From assembly GCA_030268105.1 (NCBI GenBank), contig BSDZ01000011.1, positions 248,001 to 312,000 of the forward strand: a stretch of DNA of 64,000 nt, in the 5' to 3' direction. Numbering within the stretch: position 1 is the stretch's first letter; each line of letters begins with the position of its first letter. The notes beneath the pieces are model-generated. The model was not told where the DNA came from. It did no database searches and was given only the letters and a program-made list of their open reading frames with translations. This document shows, piece by piece, positions 34,153 through 45,373 of this stretch. Origin of the DNA: Volvox africanus. Taxonomy: Eukaryota > Chlorophyta > Chlorophyceae > Chlamydomonadales > Volvocaceae. The position numbers were made by a program, and so were the translations under genes.

Positions 34153-34801
34153 AACTTCAATGCCTTCGCAAAGTTTACATAAATACTTATCTAATTCTTC
34201 GTGACAATTGATTCTGGCAGAAATACTATCTTATTATTCGGGCGGCAAATCCAGTCTGTAAAATGATTATTATAAAAGCACCTTAATTAAGACTTTCAGT
34301 TATAGTTAAAGATAGAGTAGATTAAATCTATAGAAGAGTTTTTTGATTTGTCTGTATAAAAATGATGATTATCATTTTTAGTTTATTGACTAAATGGATA
34401 TAGACGGTAAAAGCCATCGTTATTTGATGTTTATTCTAAATTATTTATTATTTCCTAGGCAATCTGCTAGAAGTTCTACCACAGATCTAAAGTACTTGTC
34501 ATTTCCATTACCTCCTAGAACCAAAATCCATACGTATTCATAAATTTTAGCGCTATTGCTATTGTTCCTATTAGTTTAAAGTTTTAGTCTAAATTCTTAT
34601 GTTCCATATATACCTCCCCATATGGTATAACTATGGATGATGTTAACCCTCATCCTCATGGTATATCAGATGGTGATATCTATGGAACCATACCTCATTA
34701 TATACCATAGCTTATAACATACCATAAGTATATATATCTCATATATAAACCATCAAACAGTTCAACAAGTTTTTATTGGGCCAAGAAGAATCACTATTTA
34801 T
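34153..34801. other. Start of AT-rich bacterial mosaic; unassigned fragments and filler repeat
   Basis: 34153-34224 on the minus strand reads as a coding fragment (SARINCHEELDKYLCKLCEG) that I cannot assign. 34600-34745 is a cluster of short palindromic AT-rich motifs (CCTCATCCTCATGG, ATATACCATAG, CATACCATAAGTATATATA) that recurs at 38.1, 59.4, 59.9 and 61.4-61.7 kb. Between them nothing is recognised. Confidence 0.5.
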
Positions 34802-34945
34802 GTGGCAGAAATTGATAAAGAGACGAAAGATAAATTCGTTTCCATAAAAGGGCCTCGTATTGATAGTTCTGACCAAGCTGTTAATGGTTTTTGCAGAGCA
34901 AATAATATTAATAAATCTGAGCTTACAACAAAGGATGTAAAAGGC
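34802..34945 (+). pseudogene. glyS: glyS fragment (glycyl-tRNA synthetase beta subunit)
   Basis: About 48 codons, with VSIKGPRIDSSDQAVNGFCR followed by NNINKSELTTKDVKG. This is the conserved region in the N-terminal third of bacterial GlyRS beta (GPR.D....A..GF.R..). It breaks off abruptly and runs into the translocase fragment. The full gene is about 650-700 codons. Confidence 0.75.
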
Positions 34946-35187
34946 CACCTTTGTATCCAGATCAAGATTTTTATCACCCGAATTCAGAATATGCACAAAG
35001 TTTAGCTATACTTTATCCTAACTTTAAATGGTTTATTTTGATAGCAAGCAAGTGGAGTTATGCGCTCATGTATGTCTTTTGTGAGTTATGGAGTGCGGTT
35101 GTGATAAATCTACTTTTCTGGCAGTATGCTAACAATATTTTTGACACTAATCTAGCAAAGAGATTTTATAATCCTTTTCCAAAGTAA
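34946..35187 (+). pseudogene. tlc: ATP/ADP translocase fragment (Tlc/NTT family)
   Basis: About 79 codons with YPNFKWFILIASKWSYALMY, FCELWSAVVINLLFWQYAN and LAKRFYN. This is a highly conserved segment of the nucleotide transporters of Rickettsiales and Chlamydiae (plastids also have NTTs, but the AT-rich base composition and the neighbours favour Rickettsiales). The full protein is about 500 residues. It is a hallmark of an obligate intracellular energy parasite as DNA donor. Confidence 0.85.
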
Positions 35188-35248
35188 CCATAGCCTTTTT
35201 TACATCAGATCTACGGCCCATCATACCTTTGAATCTTTTCTTTTTACC

Positions 35249-35671
35249 TTACTGATTTAAAATATTTACAGATTTAACCTTAACTGTAAAAATTTCTTCA
35301 ATTGCTTTTTTTATTAAACCTTTTTCAGCAGTTACAACCAGTAATAAAATATTCGCAACACTTTCTTCTAGAACTCCATATTCTTTACCAAGGTCAAATA
35401 AAATAAACGAAAATTCTCCCCCTTGAGAAAGCAATAAACCGGCATGAATAGCTACCCCCTTATTAAATCCAAATAATATACATAATCCAGCAATAATAAT
35501 TGCTTTTAAAAGGAGCAGGGCGAAGCAAAAAGTGATTATAGTTGAGCTTAGGAGGACACCACTGCCAGTTTTGCCATAAAGTTTCCATCCACCAGCTAAT
35601 TCTTCTACAAATAAAATATTTTTTGTCATTTCATGGGCATGTCTACTTACAGGTAGTGTATGATTTAACAA
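35249..35671 (-). pseudogene. Chimeric ORF: beta-lactamase + kefB + rplW fragments
   Basis: One uninterrupted frame of 140 codons made of three unrelated genes. Residues 1-38 are the class D beta-lactamase end (LPVSRHAHEMTKNILF, WKLYGKTGSG with the KTG box). Residues about 48-113 are a CPA2 cation/proton antiporter (KefB type, LLLSQGGEFSFILFDLG). Residues about 114-140 are ribosomal protein L23 (AEKGLIKKAIEEIF, VKVKSVN). It cannot be functional in this form. The open frame across three junctions is presumably chance. Confidence 0.8.
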
Positions 35672-35775
35672 TTTTCCTAAGAACGTGATTTGTTCTGTGC
35701 TAGAGCTTTCAAGAGAACTAGATAACCATGCATGTGTAAGCCCATTATTTTTGCCCTTGTCGCCAGAAAGGTCCG
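35560..35775 (-). pseudogene. Class D beta-lactamase fragment
   Basis: Minus frame including the first 38 codons of the chimeric ORF and about 35 codons upstream: GDKGKNNGLTHAWLSSSL, then EQITFLGKLLNHTLPVS and the KTG box. Class D (OXA-type) enzymes with this spacing are common in Rickettsia. Only the C-terminal part is present; the catalytic STFK Ser is missing. Confidence 0.7.
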
Positions 35776-35845
35776 TTTTAACTTTAAACGTATTTTCTTG
35801 GAGGTATATATGTATCTGATATGTACATCTTCCCTTGGATGAGGG

Positions 35846-36050
35846 TTTCGTATAAGGATTTAAAAGAAGTCACTAGAGATTTAAAGAAGATTTATACGTC
35901 TGCTACCGAAGAAATGGCATAGAATCCCGTGCTTTTCAGGCGAAGGGAAGATAAACTGAAGCCGTGTCGGATATTTATTATCCCATTTTATTCCAAATTG
36001 TTTTAGCTCAAAATGTGCCATGAGTTTTTACTTGATGAAGCAAAAAGATG
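35846..36050 (+). pseudogene. IS256-family transposase scraps, both orientations
   Basis: 35846-35921 plus strand: SYKDLKEVTRDLKKIYTSAT, as in the transposase at 55882. 35970-36030 on the minus strand: AHFELKQFGIKWDN from the adjoining part of the same protein, so a piece has been inverted or joined from another copy. Confidence 0.75.
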
Positions 36051-36289
36051 GAACGCTTTGTATTTAAGGTTAGTGCTATTATGCCTGCTTTTTGACGTAA
36101 CTATAGAGGCAATATAACATATTATTGACTTATTTATTACATAATATAGCACCATTAATTAAACCAAGCCTTGTTAGCTGATCTCGGAATTTACTAGTTT
36201 CAATTAAAATCACATAACTTAATACAGTCAGACCGGCAAAGTTTTAGCAGTTGATTAAAAACAACAAAAGAGAAATCCGTCTGCTCCTT

Positions 36290-36597
36290 TTATTACATCT
36301 TCTCTGCAACAAGAAGCTTCAAGAAAACTTGGGTTTAGTGCTAACAAAGATATTACTTCCGTTGGTTCATTTTTGATAATGGAATTAATAGGACTCGTTA
36401 TAATATCTCTTGTAAATATATTTATGCAAAGCTCAGAGGTAAATTTTGCACTTTCTGTAGCTGGAATCTGGATATTTATGGGGCTTACTGCATGGGATAC
36501 TCAAAAGCTAAAAGGGATGTATTATTACTATGGCGGCGGAGAAGTGGGACAGAAAATTGCCATTATGGGAGCATGTACCTTGATGATCTGTACATAA
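36290..36597 (+). pseudogene. Bax inhibitor-1/YccA family fragment
   Basis: Open from about 36290 and containing FSANKDITSVGSFLIMELIG, EVNFALSVAGIWIFMG, TAWDTQKLKGMYYY and GQKIAIMGACTL. These are the last transmembrane segments of a bacterial BI-1 protein. The C-terminal YLDFINLF-like end is missing. Adjacent to the rodA fragment in tail-to-tail orientation. Confidence 0.75.
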
Positions 36598-36855
36598 TTA
36601 ATTGGTGTGCAAATTACTATGTTGATGAATGCTAGCATTCATAATTAAACCAAAACTAATAAGCATTGATACCATCATTGTACCACCATATGAAATAAAT
36701 GGTAATGGTACACCAACTACTGGCATCATGCCCATTACCATTCCTATATTAATAAACACGTGACTAAAAAATATTGATATAAGGCCTATCACCATTAACT
36801 TTGTAAGTATTGATTTAGTGTTAATTGCAATAGCTAGTGAACTCATAATTACCAT
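36598..36855 (-). pseudogene. rodA: rodA/mrdB C-terminal fragment (SEDS glycosyltransferase)
   Basis: Minus-strand frame with FSHVFINIGMVMGMMPVVGV, PLPFISYGGTMMVSMLISFG and LIMNAS. This is the conserved end of the RodA/FtsW family, which polymerises peptidoglycan. The N-terminal eight helices are absent. Confidence 0.85.
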
Positions 36856-36859
36856 GAAG

Positions 36860-37160
36860 TGTATACGGCCTTGTTGATTACAATATTATTATCCCGGGAT
36901 TTTACATGGATGCAGTCCAGATATAATATTGGGTAGATGCTATCAAGTGGCCGATTCTGCCATCTCGTTACCTCGTCAATAACCCCGTCAGTTATTGTTG
37001 AAATTAAATCTTTAGAAATTTCTGTTTGGTATCTATGTTTAGAATAACCTAAAGCATGTTCTAATTCACTTTCAAGAATTCTCTCTACTATTTGCTTTTT
37101 AAGTTTATTAAATAATCCACCGCGACCAAATAATTCACTACCAACACCAATGCTTGCAAG
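36860..37160 (-). pseudogene. IS256-family transposase fragment
   Basis: Minus strand reads GSELFGRGGLFNKLKKQIVE, ELEHALGYSKH, QTEISKDLISTITDGVIDEV and DSIYPILYLDCIHVKS (the start of the DDE core). Almost the same segment, in plus orientation, occurs at 38200-38380. Confidence 0.85.
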
Positions 37161-37540
37161 ACCTTACGTATCTTAGAAAAAATATAGAAGAAAACTCCGC
37201 GCCATTTAAGGATACAGACGATCCTGCATTTAGAAAATGGTTTGATAATGGATACTTACATACCAAGGAACTAATAGATGAAATAAAAGACCAGGATGAT
37301 TGCTATTATGCATTAAAGTTTTACATCAACGGCTTTGGTAACCCTTATATGAGTATGAGAAGTTATATACATGCCTCTCCTGAGAAATATCCAGAATTCT
37401 TAACAGCCAAATATGGCAATGACCATATAGTTATATATAAGGATCCCTTAATTTCTTCTTTAAACAAACTCAATATCGGCAACAGGACTGAACCTCTGAT
37501 ACTGTTGAAATATAGTTATTATGGTGATCTTTTAACATAG
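37161..37540 (+). pseudogene. S41-type peptidase N-terminal fragment
   Basis: About 125 codons: DLTYLRKNIEENSAPFKD, FDNGYLHTKELIDEIKDQDD, CYYALKFYINGFGNPYMSM. It resembles the N-terminal domain of rickettsial S41 family peptidases (helical region before PDZ). The catalytic domain is absent. Moderate certainty. Confidence 0.5.
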
Positions 37541-37700
37541 CATAACCTCTAGCTAGTACTTTATTATAATCTAGGCTAGCTAGAATAGAGCTGTTAATTG
37601 ATAGTTTATGCTCAAATTGATTTAGCACGGTAGCTTTTCTGATTAACAGGCTATTTTTTAAATTACTTAACTGTAGATACTTTCTTGTACTGGACAGTAT
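37528..37700 (-). pseudogene. xseA: xseA C-terminal fragment (exonuclease VII large subunit)
   Basis: Minus-strand segment ending with LDYNKVLARGYAML, preceded by a helical stretch LSNLKNSLLIRKATVLNQFE. The (L)xPxxVLxRGYA motif and the coiled-coil before it are typical of the XseA C-terminus. It overlaps the end of the peptidase fragment by a few bases. Confidence 0.6.
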
Positions 37701-37751
37701 ATATGCTCACCATCTGGGGTAAACATCTCCTCGTACCATAGGGTATATCTT

Positions 37752-38034
<283 letters not shown>

Positions 38035-38035
38035 T

Positions 38036-38090
38036 AAACAGTAAACCAGCAACATAGGTCTGGCCGAAAGGTCTCTGACCCTTTACAACA
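38036..38090 (-). repeat. Truncated inverted Copia-2 LTR piece
   Basis: 55 bp equal to the first bases of the Copia-2 LTR in inverse orientation (GACCCTTTACAACA at its end), with the purine tract CTCCCAG still attached. The same truncated piece with the same flanks is at 61428-61474. Confidence 0.85.
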
Positions 38091-38205
38091 CTCCCAGTAT
38101 ACCATAAGTATATATACCTCCCCATATGGTTATGCTTGTACACTGGGGTAACACTGTTGGATAACAGAGACGTACCTCGCGATCGAGAAGGAGAATTTAC
38201 CCCAC
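38091..38205. repeat. Filler repeat unit shared with 61475-61625
   Basis: Sequence from CTCCCAGTATACCATAAG through CCTCCCCATATGG, GTACACTGGGGTAAC, GGATAACAGAGACGTACCTC and GCGATCGAGAAGGAGAATTT. It occurs again, nearly unchanged, at 61475-61625. It contains the palindromic motifs found elsewhere in the mosaic. Confidence 0.85.
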
Positions 38206-38435
38206 AATTATTACCTAAAGGTGTTAGAAGGTTCAACGGTTTCGATGATAAAGTAATATCCCTTTATGCTAGAGGTATGAGCATGAGCGAGATTCAAGGG
38301 CATTTAGAAGAGATCTACCAGACAGAAATTTCTAAAGATTTAATTTCAACGATAACTGACGGAGTTATAGAGGTAATTAAGGCATACGAAGCCTGGGACA
38401 AACCTAATATGCCAGCAGATAAATTTTTTTATTAG
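38190..38435 (+). pseudogene. IS256-family transposase N-terminal fragment
   Basis: Open frame with FTPQLLPKGVRRFNGFDDKV, ISLYARGMSMSEIQGHLEEI and YQTEISKDLISTITDGVIE. It then continues into an unrelated tail (AWDKPNMPADKFFY). The N-terminal half of a mutator-type transposase; the DDE residues are absent. Confidence 0.85.
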
Positions 38436-38463
38436 TTTCTTTGCCTGGTGATCACTATAACAA

Positions 38464-38860
38464 CAGATTCGTGCGTTAGGCTCACGTTAGGCTGCGTTAG
38501 GGCGCGTATGTGTGCGTTTTGTGCGTTAGCGGTTGCGTTAGCCTAACGCGAGCCTAACGCAAAGAAATAGAAAACTGGACAGAACGTCTGTTATAGTGCG
38601 TCGTTTTCAAGTTCGTTTAAATGAAAACAATATTTATAATGATTATAAAAGTTCCCTGTAATTTTTATTACGTTTCGTGGTGCTCGAAAATCGGGGGCTT
38701 GCGTATGTTCTAACGCGAGCCTAACGCAAACCTAACGCTCGCGATCGCAAACCTAACGCACGCGTTAACTTTACGCAAACAGCTTGCGTATATCTTGCGT
38801 ACATTGCGTTACCATACGCACGTAACGCACTGTAACGCAGTTTACGCAAAGTTTATGTAG
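38464..38860. repeat. Inverted arrays of GCGTTA(GG) motifs
   Basis: The left arm, 38464-38560, holds at least six copies of GCGTTAG in plus orientation (for example GTGCGTTAGGC). The arm ends in an inverted pair, GCGTTAGCCTAACGC. The right arm, 38706-38852, holds about ten TAACGC, the reverse complement. Between them is about 140 bp of AT-rich sequence. The arrangement resembles subterminal repeats of a DNA transposon. No coding sequence inside. Confidence 0.75.
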
Positions 38861-39652
38861 ATAGCGCATAATAAAGTTCGGAGCACGGGTTCACCAGATT
38901 TATTTAGTTTGCTTACTTGCTCTTATTGTGCAGTAGCATTGGAGACTTTGTGCATAAAATATCTTCAAAGTTAATTTCAATTTAGGATAGCGCTATGAAT
39001 ACTAGTCGTTGTACAAGAGATTGCTCTGGTGAACGCTTGTTAACATCGCTAAATCGCTACCATTATATGGATTTAGAACCTGTAAATGTGGCTTACTTTT
39101 TAACATAAAACTCTGAAGTGCCACACATGGCTGTTCATGGCTACCTTTCTAATGATGGAAGGGTTTCTAATTATTAAGCAGCAAGCTGCCGGAGTTAGCA
39201 AGCGTGGGTAAGGATCGCGGAAATTTGGCAACAGCAAACCTTACACAGTAGCCAGGCAACAATGTTGCCAGATGGAGACCCAAACAAAGTCACCAAGAGC
39301 CACAGTTACACATCGAGCAGGCCCCCAAAATTATATAGCCTTGTCCGGCAAGCACCATAGCAGCTTTGCGTAGGTGCAAAAATTGACCATGAAAATGACC
39401 ATGTGTGAGACGTAATCTATGACCCCAATGCTTCCCAAATCCAGACATAAGGCAAGGCAGAATAGTTCAATCACTGCACGGGAATGAATAGTTCAACGGA
39501 TTCACGCCACAATTTTCAGCACGGTTATTATTTTATCATCGCATAAAAAACGTCATGCACATTCCTAACCAAAATTGTTTCATGGCTCCAGAAACTCCAA
39601 GCACGTTCCTAACCCAATGATTCCTCTAGACGGTGCTGTACTGAGGGCTGCC
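38861..39652. other. Interval between bacterial mosaic and Element 1
   Basis: No gene recognised. The base composition changes gradually to algal type. Short AACCAAAATTG and ATTCCTAACCAA-like words repeat around 39555-39620. It is unclear whether this belongs to the bacterial insertion or to the host. Confidence 0.35.
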
Positions 39653-40476
39653 TGTTGTACCTCTCGTTCGCGTTTGCTCATAAGTATCTGCACGTCTGGA
39701 GACTTTCGACACCCATGCGCGAGCACTTGCAAGTACAGCAAGGCAAGCGAGAGCAAACAGAGACAGCGGAAGACTTCAAGACGAAGAGAGATATAACTTA
39801 CAGTCTTACAGATCGGAACGATGCAATAGACGAAATCGCCGTCAGCGCCAGAAGCAAGCAATCATCACGCGGCGGTGATTAGCGAAGTTCAGGCTTAGCT
39901 CGGGCTAAGTAGAGTATCGTATAGTAATAGTAATGTAGAACACACGAGTGTTCTCTGGTATCGAATGTCTTGTCTTGCTTAGCCGTCCTCGCATCTGTTA
40001 TACTCGCAGTATCGCAATGCCGTACGATTCACATTAGGAGGCCGATCCTAGATGTGACAATCCTACTGCGTATAGGCGATGTCTACGCATAACAACGTAT
40101 AAGCCTTTCCGGCATTCGCATGATGCAAGGGTCCGGATAAAGATATCCGGTTGCAGGGCATGTGTCGCGACGAGTGCGGCGCTCTCAACGTGTGCTGTAA
40201 TGAAGTAATATTATATCAGATAATATTACTTATCGTTTCGTAGCACGAGCATAATGCGCACTTCAATGCTTCGGGCTTTCATGCATGCTAGGCGGATTTG
40301 CCATGATGCGATGTCGCGATGGATAATGACAACATGCCAAATGCATATATAAATGCACACAAATACATTTATATCATGCAGATTCATTCATATGCAATGT
40401 GTTCATCACAATAGCACTTCGCCTTGTAGGATCACATCGACCTACGCATCGGCGGGAAACTAACCGTAGCACAACA
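39653..40476 (-). repeat. Element 1 3' LTR
   Basis: 824 bp with the same ends as the other copies. It is preceded, in element orientation, by the purine tract at 40477-40492. By eye it differs from the 5' LTR at a couple of dozen positions, more than the two LTRs of Element 2 differ from each other. Confidence 0.92.
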
Positions 40477-40535
40477 ATTATCCCCCCTCCCGTATGCAGC
40501 GTCCTCGCTGCATCATACAGCATCGACTGCAGGGG

Positions 40536-43524
40536 TCATCGGGCTTGCGTGGCACGTTTGCGGGCTTCTTCGAGCAGGGGCTTCATGTCCTGTGAGAAGT
40601 TGCGTGCCGGTTCCCATGAGTTGTGCTCGTCGGTATACCCTGTCCACTTAACCAAGTACTCATGTACTGTCCGCTTACGTCGGTGTCGGCCCACACGACG
40701 CGCGCGATAATCTAACACCCGCTCCACATCGTAAAACTTCTGTTTACCAGCGATCCAGGTCTCGGGAACTGGTTCGATCGCTGCGGGGGTGTTAGCAGGC
40801 TCAGGGACGGGTTCCGTACCACGATACGGACGAACAAGCGATACGTGAAACGTGGGGTGAATGGTCATATCAGCGGGCAATGCAAGCTCCACAGCCACAT
40901 TCCCAACCATGCGCACGACAGGATACGGACCAATCCAGCGAGGTAAGAGTTTTCGGGATCCGTCGGCCAAGGAACGCAAGTTCTTGGTGCTTAGCAACAC
41001 GAGTTGCCCTTCCGAAAACGTCACATCCTGCTTGGATTTGTTGTAATATTCCGTCGTTCGTTGCTGCGCCGCGTCCAAACATGACTTCGCGTCTGTGATT
41101 CGGGACATAAAAGACTTGGCAAAAAGTTTAGCAGCAGGCACGTTCACTTCCAACTCACGCCACACAGGTAGCGTGGGATGATACCCGTAGTTAAGAAAGA
41201 ACGGACTTTTGCCTGTAGAGCGGTTAACAGTGTTGTTAAGCGCGAATTCTGCCGCAGTCAAATACGTATCCCAAACAAGTGGTGTGCGACCAGCATAATT
41301 GCACAACATATCACCCAACGTGCGATTTGTGCGTTCGGTTTGACCATCAGTCTGCGGGTGATACGCCGTGCTCAGGTTGACGCGCATGCCAACTAGTTTG
41401 CAGAGCGCTTCCCAAAACTTAGACGTGAACTGCCCACCGCGGTCCGAAATCACATTTTTGGGAACCCCGTGTAACCGAACCACATTGTCGAAAAACAAAC
41501 GTGCGGTTTGCTCAGCCGTGCAGGATGATGTGCATGGTGCTAGGTGAACCATCTTAGTCAGACGATCGACCATTACGAACACCGCATCGTATCCCCCCTC
41601 AGTTTTGGGCAGCGCGACTACGAAGTCCATGGAAACACTTTCCCAAGGCGCATCCGGGACAGGCAACGGTTGCAACAACCCATGGCCCTTACCGGACAAA
41701 GCCTTATTGCGCTGGCACAGACTGCATGTCTGGACGAAGTTCGCCACATCCTTAGCCAAACGAGGCCACCAAAAGGAACGTTGCACCAAGTCGATCAATC
41801 GCTTGCTACCAGGGTGTCCTGCTAACGGGTCCTCATGGAACCGCGCAAGGATGTCGTAGCGTAGCGCGTCGTCGTTTGGAACGACGATTTGCGTAGCTGC
41901 ACCCTCCGTCCGTAGCCAAAGGCCATTCTGCTTGCGAAGGTTTTCTACATTAGCCGGGTCCGGGAACCAGGCGTCTGCGTTGTAGGCAACCTTCAACCGC
42001 TCCGCGAGGTCCGTCGCGATCGGTACCTCCTCGCTACGCGGCCGCACGACGGGCGCTGCCAAAATTGCAGTGTGTAGCGACGGATGTCGACTGAGAGCAT
42101 CGGCAATATTCAATTTACCAGAAATATACTCCCAGGTGCAGTCGAACCTAGCTAGGTATTCCATCCACCTAGCCTGACGGCGGTTCAACGTCGGAACGCT
42201 TTGCAAAAACGTTAGGGGCTTATGGTCAGTCTTTAAAGTAAACGGGCGTCCCTCGAGGTAACAGCGCCATTCCTTTAAAGCATGCAGTACGGCCAGAAGC
42301 TCCTGTTCCCCGGTGGTGTAGCGAATCTCCGCACCAGAAAACTTCTTACTCGTGAAGGCGATCGTTCGCCCTTCCTGTAACAATACAGCGCCGCTTCCAA
42401 ATATTGAGGCATCAGACACTACCTCAACATGAAATGGCAATGAGTAATCAGGGAATGCAAGGGTGACATCTTCGGCAACGATTCATTTGAGCTCTTCGAA
42501 TGCCCGCTGGCATTGTGACGTCCACGACTCGAGCGAAACGAAAACGCCTTTGCGAGTTAAGTTAGTAAGCGGGGCCGCAATGATGGAATATTTTTCAATG
42601 AACTTTTGGAAATAATTGGTCAAGCCAAGGAACTTACGCAGCTCCGTGAGGTTCTGAGGCGCGGGCCAATCGTGAACCACGGCGACCTTCCGCGGGTCCA
42701 TCTTCACACCGGTGGCCGACACAATGTGGCCCAAATATTCCACCTGAGGCTGCGCCCAAAAGCATTTGGCGCGTTTAGCAAACAATTGCTCCCGCCTCAT
42801 AACGTCGAGCACGAGCCGAAGATGCTCCAAGTGCTCCTCGCGCGTCTTAGAATATACCAAGATGTCATCCAGGTAGCAAACAACGAACCTGTCGATAAAC
42901 GGCCTAAACATTCGGTCCATAACCGCCTGAAACGTCGCAGGGGCATTAGTCAAACCAAACGATAGGACCGTATACTCAAAGTGACCGAAGGGCGTCCGAA
43001 AAGCGGTTTTCGGGATATCAGAGGCAGTGATGCGAATCTGATTGTAGCCCGTGTTGTAAGTCAATTGAGGAAAAATAAGCCGAGCCCTTCAGCTTATCCA
43101 ACAGGTCGTCAACGCGTGGCAAAGGGTAGCGATTTTTCATCGTATTCGCATTTAACCCCCGGTAATCGATGCACATGCGCAAGGTCCCATCCTTCTTACC
43201 GACAAACAAAATCGGTGCAGAATACGGGGATGTGCTGGGGCGTATCATACCCTTCGCGAGCAAATCCGTCACCTGGCGCTTCACCTCGTCCAGCTCCAAT
43301 GGACTCAACCTGTACATTGGCCGGGCCGTAGGCTGCGCTCCAGGCATGAGAGGGATTGTGTGATCAACAGGACGCATAGGTGGTAGGCCAGGGATATCTT
43401 TAAAGACGTCCTCATACTGCGACAGTAGGGCCTCAACCTCAGGATGCGCAGAAATCTGCGCGGTGGTGACACAACAGCTCACCCGCGGCCTTAAAAGCAG
43501 TCCGTGGGCACCCTTCCGTAACAA
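40536..43524 (-). pseudogene. Element 1 RT, RNase H, integrase, chromodomain
   Basis: Pol in three open pieces. 43524-43018 holds the RT start ([12 protein letters not shown]) and ends in a frameshift caused by one extra base near 43053. 43064-42483 holds [11 protein letters not shown] and ends at TGA 42483-42485 (CGA in Element 2). 42440-40536 holds RNase H ([15 protein letters not shown]), the integrase with [35 protein letters not shown] and [11 protein letters not shown], and a C-terminal chromodomain ([18 protein letters not shown]). Confidence 0.92.
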
Positions 43525-43563
43525 ACGGACGGCCTCCTTACGCCCGACTAGCTCTGGTTCGAT

Positions 43564-44078
43564 TCACGCGGCCATTGCGGTCACAGTGAAATTAACCATA
43601 GGCACCGCCTCAGTTTCGCCCTCCTTTGGTGTGACATGTTCGAACGACAGGAAAGGTACCTTAATCGACAGAGTACCCTTGCACATATGCAGGGTTGCGG
43701 TCTCCATGTCGATGCGCACGCGGTACTGTCGTAATGTCGACGACCCCATTATGTACGGTGCAGTCTCTGCTAAGCCCTGCAGCACGTACGGCCGGGTCAC
43801 AACACGCAAAGGGCCTATCGATAGGCTAAGGGTAATCCTGCCCACGATGGGATGCTTACCCCTGTCAGCAAGGGTAACCTGTGGACAATCAGACGACTCT
43901 GGGGACAACCCCAGCGCATTCACCTCTGCGACAGAGATGAAGTCGTCGCTGGCACCGGTGTCAACAAGTGCCTTCAGAGTACGGCCATTCAAACCGATCT
44001 GAACCACAGGGACACGGTTATCTACGAGCGACTGCCCAGCAGACAACGTCAGTGCACTTAGGGCGGGTCCGTAACCTA
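43564..44078 (-). pseudogene. Element 1 aspartic protease
   Basis: Continues from the other side of Element 2. Shows VDTGASDDFISV (catalytic DTGA) and the later IGPLRVVTRPYVLQGLAETA. It ends at TGA 43564-43566, where Element 2 has CGA. Confidence 0.88.
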
Positions 44079-44083
44079 CGGCA

Positions 44084-44907
44084 TGTTGTGCTACGGTTCA
44101 TTTCCCGCCGACGCGTAGGTCGACGCGATCCTACGAGGCGAAGTGCTTTTGTGATGAACGCATTACATATGAATGAATCTGCATGATATAAATGTATTCG
44201 CATACATTTATATATGCATTTGGCATGTTGTCATTATCCATCGCGACATCGCATCATGGCAAATCCGCCTAGCATGCATGAATAACCGAAGCATTGAAGT
44301 GCGCATTATGCTCGTGCTACAAAACGATAAGTAATATTATCTGATATAATATTACTTCATTTAAGCACACGTTGAGAGCGCCGCACTCGTCGCGATACAT
44401 GCCCTGCAACCGGATATCGTTATCCGGACCCTTGCATCATGCGAATGCCGGAAAGGCTTATACGTTGTTATGCGTAGACATCGCCTAGGCACAGTAGGGT
44501 TGTCACATCTAGGATCGGCCTCCTAATGTGAATCGTACGGCACTGCGATGCTGCGAGTATAACAGATGCGAGGACGGCTAAGCAAGAGAAGACATTCGAT
44601 ACCGGAGAACACTTGTGTGTTCTACATTACTATTACTATACCATACTCTACTTAGCCCGAGCTAAGCCTGAACTTCGCTAATCACCGCCGCGTGATGATT
44701 GCTTGCTTCCGGCGCTGACGGCGATTTCGTCCATTGCATCATTCCGATCTGTAAGACCGTAAGTTATATCTCTCTTCGTCTTGAAGTCTTCCGCTGTCTC
44801 TGTTTGCTCTCGCTTGCCTTGCTGTACTTGCAAGTGCTCGCGCATCGGTGTCGATAGTCTCCAGACGTGCAGATACTCATGAGCAAACGCGAACGAGAGG
44901 TACAACA
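44084..44907 (+). repeat. Element 2 5' LTR
   Basis: 824 bp, TGTTGTGCTACGG to GAGGTACAACA. Flanked on the left by CGGCA. Contains the conserved palindromic block TAATATTATCTGATATAATATTA near 44331-44354 and CG-rich words also present in all other copies. Confidence 0.95.
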
Positions 44908-45373
44908 ATTTGGTATCGAGACAGGTTCGTTGTCTAACTGTCTCTCTCTGTCTAATCGGAAGTAGGTTCTTTCTATGGCGAGTTCCAGCGTCGAATCACG
45001 AGGACCGCTAGATACTTTTGCCGAAGACTTAGGCCGCGCCGTTTTGGACGCCGCCGCTTCCGGTTTGTAATTGTTTAATTGCTTTTGCTTAGATTGCTGC
45101 ACTTGTTGTGTAAGTGTACGCTCTGAGTCGCAGGTAATCTCAGTGCACCGGCATTGCTTGCCGCGGCGACTGAGACCGGCGTTCGTCCGGACCAGTTGGC
45201 GACTCTCATTGCTCAAACTACGGAGATCAGGACTCAGCTGGGCAATTACTTGCTGAGTTTGCTGAATCTTCTCAAGAGTACTGTCGGTAGGCTCACCGAA
45301 TCGCTTTGTACTCTTGCCTTTGCGATAGAAGTCGGCTTCTATTACGCAAAACTAGGGTATCGTTTCGTGCTCC

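Noticed and set aside
38464..38860. GCGTTAGG motifs as interstitial telomeric repeats
   Set aside because: Volvocine telomeres are TTTAGGG or TTTTAGGG tandem arrays. Here the words are irregularly spaced, contain GCG and face each other.
38464..38860. CRISPR array
   Set aside because: No constant repeat of 23-40 bp with regular unique spacers; motifs are 6-8 bp and change orientation.
44678..44908. Repeated 76-codon frames inside each 824-bp LTR (also at 39655, 46017, 52152 and 54603)
   Set aside because: They recur because the LTR recurs. Composition is LTR-like and the frames have no domain.
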